Shown: in pieces, positions 32,745 through 34,550 of the stretch | How the letters are laid out: each line of letters begins with the position of its first letter | Position numbering within the stretch: the stretch's first letter is position 1 | Source of the DNA: Wenzhouxiangella sp. | Lineage (GTDB): Bacteria; Pseudomonadota; Gammaproteobacteria; Xanthomonadales; Wenzhouxiangellaceae | Direction of reading: 5' to 3' | Length of the DNA: 34,550 nucleotides | NCBI GenBank assembly: GCA_007134485.1 | Contig: SLKT01000084.1 | Span: 1 to 34,550, forward strand | Translations under genes and position numbers: made by a program | The notes under the pieces: model-generated | What the model was told of the DNA's origin: nothing | Database searches by the model: none | What the model saw: the letters and a program-made list of their open reading frames with translations, nothing else

Positions 32745-33790
32745 GCAGCACGGGACAACAAGGCCCGCGAGCCAATCAACATCATCAACAGCACCAGCAG
32801 GACAAGCGCCGTGGTTGCATTGACCGGCACCGCCAGCGCTGGCGGTGGCTGGCGTTCAAATGTTGCGAAGACTTCGGTGTTGTTGCTGATGGTGACGGTG
32901 AGCGGATTGTCCATGCTCTCGACATCGCCACTCCAGCCGGAGAACACCCAACCCTCGTCGGCGACGGCGGTGATCTCGACGCTATCGCCGAACTGATAAT
33001 CGGCCTGCTCGGGACTGACATCAATGGAGCCGTCCCCCGACTCAACCAGCGTGACCAGGGCAAGCTGGCAGTCGAGGATGTTTTCCTGAAGCTCAGCAAT
33101 CATCGCGCTGGATGCCTGGGCCTCTGCATTGGCCGGGTACACTGCCACGGCCGTGGTCACACTGCCGGCCTCGATTCCCAACGAATCGCCGATCAGGGCA
33201 ATGAAATGAAATTCTCCGGAGGTGTTGCCGGAGTCGTCGGCGCCGACCGTGACGGAATTGAATGTGTGCATGACAACCGGATCGGTCGAGGAGGGATTCA
33301 CCACCACCGATGGCAGGGAAGCACCGGTTGCGGCAAAAGCCAGGTCGTTGTCCGCGTCGACCTGGGTCTCGGTAAACGGGGAATCGAAGCCTCCGATGCT
33401 TGCGCTCGCGTCGGCGACAGCACCGTCGGTCGTGGTGGAAACTTCCCCTTCGTAGGTGGTGACCACACACACCGGGTCACCGAGCTGTTCATCGGTGTCC
33501 GGTTCCGGCTGTGTTTCGAATTCAACCAAAAGCCTCGCGACCGCCGTTGCGGTGGACTCGGGCGAGTCCTCGTCTGCAACTGTAGTGGCCACCGCGAGAG
33601 TTTGGGCAGGTTGCGGCGAATCGGGCAGGGCTCGAATGCCTTGCTGGTGCTCGACCAGTTCACCGTTTTCGTAGTAGCGAAATTCACCATCGACCGGCCT
33701 GAGTTCGGCAGCCTGCAGTGTGCAGACAGCCATCAGCATGGCCAGAAAAACGAATGAGGTTGCGACACGGCGCACAGTGATGAAATTCAT
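32741..33790 (-). CDS. Exported beta-repeat protein with IPTL-CTERM-like tail
   Basis: The 349 residues start with a signal peptide (1-27, ending LQAA). A Ser/Thr/Asp-rich domain follows (about 75-235), then one bacterial beta-repeat, GSIDVSPEQADYQFGDSVEITAVADEGWVFSGWSGD (about 252-310). The C-terminus is a PVNATTALVLLVLLMMLIGSRALLSR tripartite tail: a Pro/Thr motif, a hydrophobic helix and a basic end. That is the architecture of IPTL-CTERM/PEP-CTERM sorting signals, though the motif is VPVN rather than IPTL. It would be held in the membrane and then cut by a sorting protease, which is not in this window. The downstream acyltransferase gene overlaps it by four bases. Confidence 0.8.
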   Translation of the reverse strand: MNFITVRRVATSFVFLAMLMAVCTLQAAELRPVDGEFRYYENGELVEHQQGIRALPDSPQPAQTLAVATTVADEDSPESTATAVARLLVEFETQPEPDTDEQLGDPVCVVTTYEGEVSTTTDGAVADASASIGGFDSPFTETQVDADNDLAFAATGASLPSVVVNPSSTDPVVMHTFNSVTVGADDSGNTSGEFHFIALIGDSLGIEAGSVTTAVAVYPANAEAQASSAMIAELQENILDCQLALVTLVESGDGSIDVSPEQADYQFGDSVEITAVADEGWVFSGWSGDVESMDNPLTVTISNNTEVFATFERQPPPALAVPVNATTALVLLVLLMMLIGSRALLSRAA

Positions 33791-34008
33791 TGATGACCCT
33801 TTTTTGAATGCTGGTTATTCGTATGCTGACATTCTGGACCGGGTCGGGACCAGAAAGCAAACCGCACAGATGAGCCGGTTTCCGGTCGCGGAGTCCCCAT
33901 CCGACCAGGCATTGAGCAGGGTGGTGAGGTTCTGTGGGCGGGCCGTGTTCCCTTGCCTTGATATTCGCGCTGTTTCGATCTCAATATACCCGCTCGCAAA
34001 GCGCAAGA

Positions 34009-34014
34009 CTATAC
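34009..34014 (+). promoter_or_regulatory. Candidate -10 box before the acyltransferase-3 gene
   Basis: A TATACT-like word at about 34010-34015 lies 30 bases before the ATG at 34046. The -35 region is poor, so this is a weak call. The rest of the 255-base gap 33791-34045 holds small hairpins (for example CCGG..CCGG near 33883) but no gene or known riboswitch that I can recognise. Confidence 0.3.
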
Positions 34015-34045
34015 TTCGCACAAACGAAGCTAGTGTTCCCCGCCC

Positions 34046-34550
34046 ATGAAATCCGATCCCTCATCGACCAGCCAACGTGACCGCTATCCCGACGCCCTGC
34101 GAGCCGGCGCCTTGCTGGTGGTGGTGTTCGGGCACTGGATTGCCACCCTGCCCAGGCTGGAGGACGGACAGTTGGTGGCCACTGACCATATCCTGGATCT
34201 GTGGTTTGCCGCCGGGGTGATGACCTGGGTCGTGCAAGTGGTTCCGTTGTTCGTGTTTGTCTCGGCCGCGGTCAGCGCCGACGGTGTTTCGCGCCGACTG
34301 GCCCAGGGACACGATCAGATGCATTGGTGGGCCGGGCGCGCGCTGGGCCTGGCCCGTCCCACGGTGACCTACCTGGCGGCACTGACCGCCTTTGCGCTGA
34401 TCTCCATGTACACCGGCGGGCGTCTGCTTAGCCCCTTCAATCACTCGCTGACCGTGCACCTGTGGTTTCTGATCATGCTGATCACGGTGCAAGCCCTGCT
34501 GCCCTTGTCGGTGGAGGCCGACCGGCGATATGGCCTGAAAGCCGTGGTCG
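34046..34550 (+). CDS. Acyltransferase-3 family membrane protein, partial (cut by window end)
   Basis: Translation from ATG 34046 runs open for 168 codons to the window end. It begins RYPDALRAGALLVVVFGHWIATLP, the DALR..V..GHW motif that opens acyltransferase family 3 proteins, which move acyl groups onto surface sugars or lipids. At least four hydrophobic segments follow (for example VVPLFVFVSAAVSADG, TYLAALTAFALISMYTG and LWFLIMLITVQALLPL). The 3' part lies outside the window. It is transcribed divergently from the beta-repeat protein gene. Confidence 0.8.
   Translation, partial: MKSDPSSTSQRDRYPDALRAGALLVVVFGHWIATLPRLEDGQLVATDHILDLWFAAGVMTWVVQVVPLFVFVSAAVSADGVSRRLAQGHDQMHWWAGRALGLARPTVTYLAALTAFALISMYTGGRLLSPFNHSLTVHLWFLIMLITVQALLPLSVEADRRYGLKAVV

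Noticed and set aside
33791-34045. Possible c-di-GMP riboswitch in the leader of the beta-repeat gene
   Set aside because: The leader has small hairpins, but I could not find the conserved GEMM core or a tetraloop-receptor pair.

Overview
The window is GC-rich, densely coded chromosomal DNA of a gammaproteobacterium. Support comes from a CmoB tRNA-modification enzyme, RraA, a Zur box with the Zrg-type zinc-uptake genes known from Vibrio, a YihG-like acyltransferase and type IV pilus ATPases. Two very large exported peptidases (tricorn-like and S9) plus amino-acid symporters suggest an aerobic, protein-degrading heterotroph. A Wenzhouxiangella/Chromatiales-type organism would fit, but that placement is a guess. 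I see no rRNA, tRNA, CRISPR array, phage or complete insertion sequence.

Layout. 264-6109 (+): a tightly packed run of RraA-like protein, agmatine deiminase, a polytopic membrane protein, a glutathionylspermidine-synthase-like ATP-grasp enzyme and an unrecognised protein, then a 182-bp palindromic element and a deoxyhypusine-synthase-like gene that lacks the catalytic lysine. This looks like a polyamine-linked conjugation pathway and is the best candidate for an undescribed system. 6194-9617 (-): an exported proline/aspartate-rich protein, then a PilT retraction ATPase encoded directly behind a MshEN-domain protein whose ATPase half is degenerate. 9768-13025 (-): tricorn protease homologue. 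13115-14446: cytochrome b561 and a cytochrome c'/c556 gene, convergent. 14615-18202 (+): PutP symporter, Na/Pi cotransporter with PhoU-like tail and a small coupled coiled-coil protein. 18528-19586 (+): exported protein with a self-cleaving S74 chaperone domain. 19661-21706 (-): S9 peptidase.

21932-25659 is a zinc locus: a His-rich ZrgA-type protein, ABC ATPase, permease and DUF3299 protein on the minus strand, divergent from a MerC-like membrane protein, with a near-perfect Zur palindrome between them. The locus sits between inverted copies of an intergenic repeat. 25860-27224 (+) is a sodium:neurotransmitter-type symporter that converges with a minus-strand operon at 27190-30437: a double-DUF1538 membrane protein, PII-like protein, CBS-domain protein and CmoB. 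Next come a membrane diguanylate cyclase (30505-31647, -), a YihG-like acyltransferase translationally coupled to an exported beta-repeat protein with an IPTL-CTERM-like tail (31809-33790, -), and the start of an acyltransferase-3 membrane protein (34046 to the window end, +).

Functionally the window joins peptide breakdown and amino-acid uptake (tricorn, S9, PutP, NSS), zinc and phosphate acquisition, a probable ion transporter with nucleotide-sensing partners, and surface functions (pili, exported repeat proteins, c-di-GMP).
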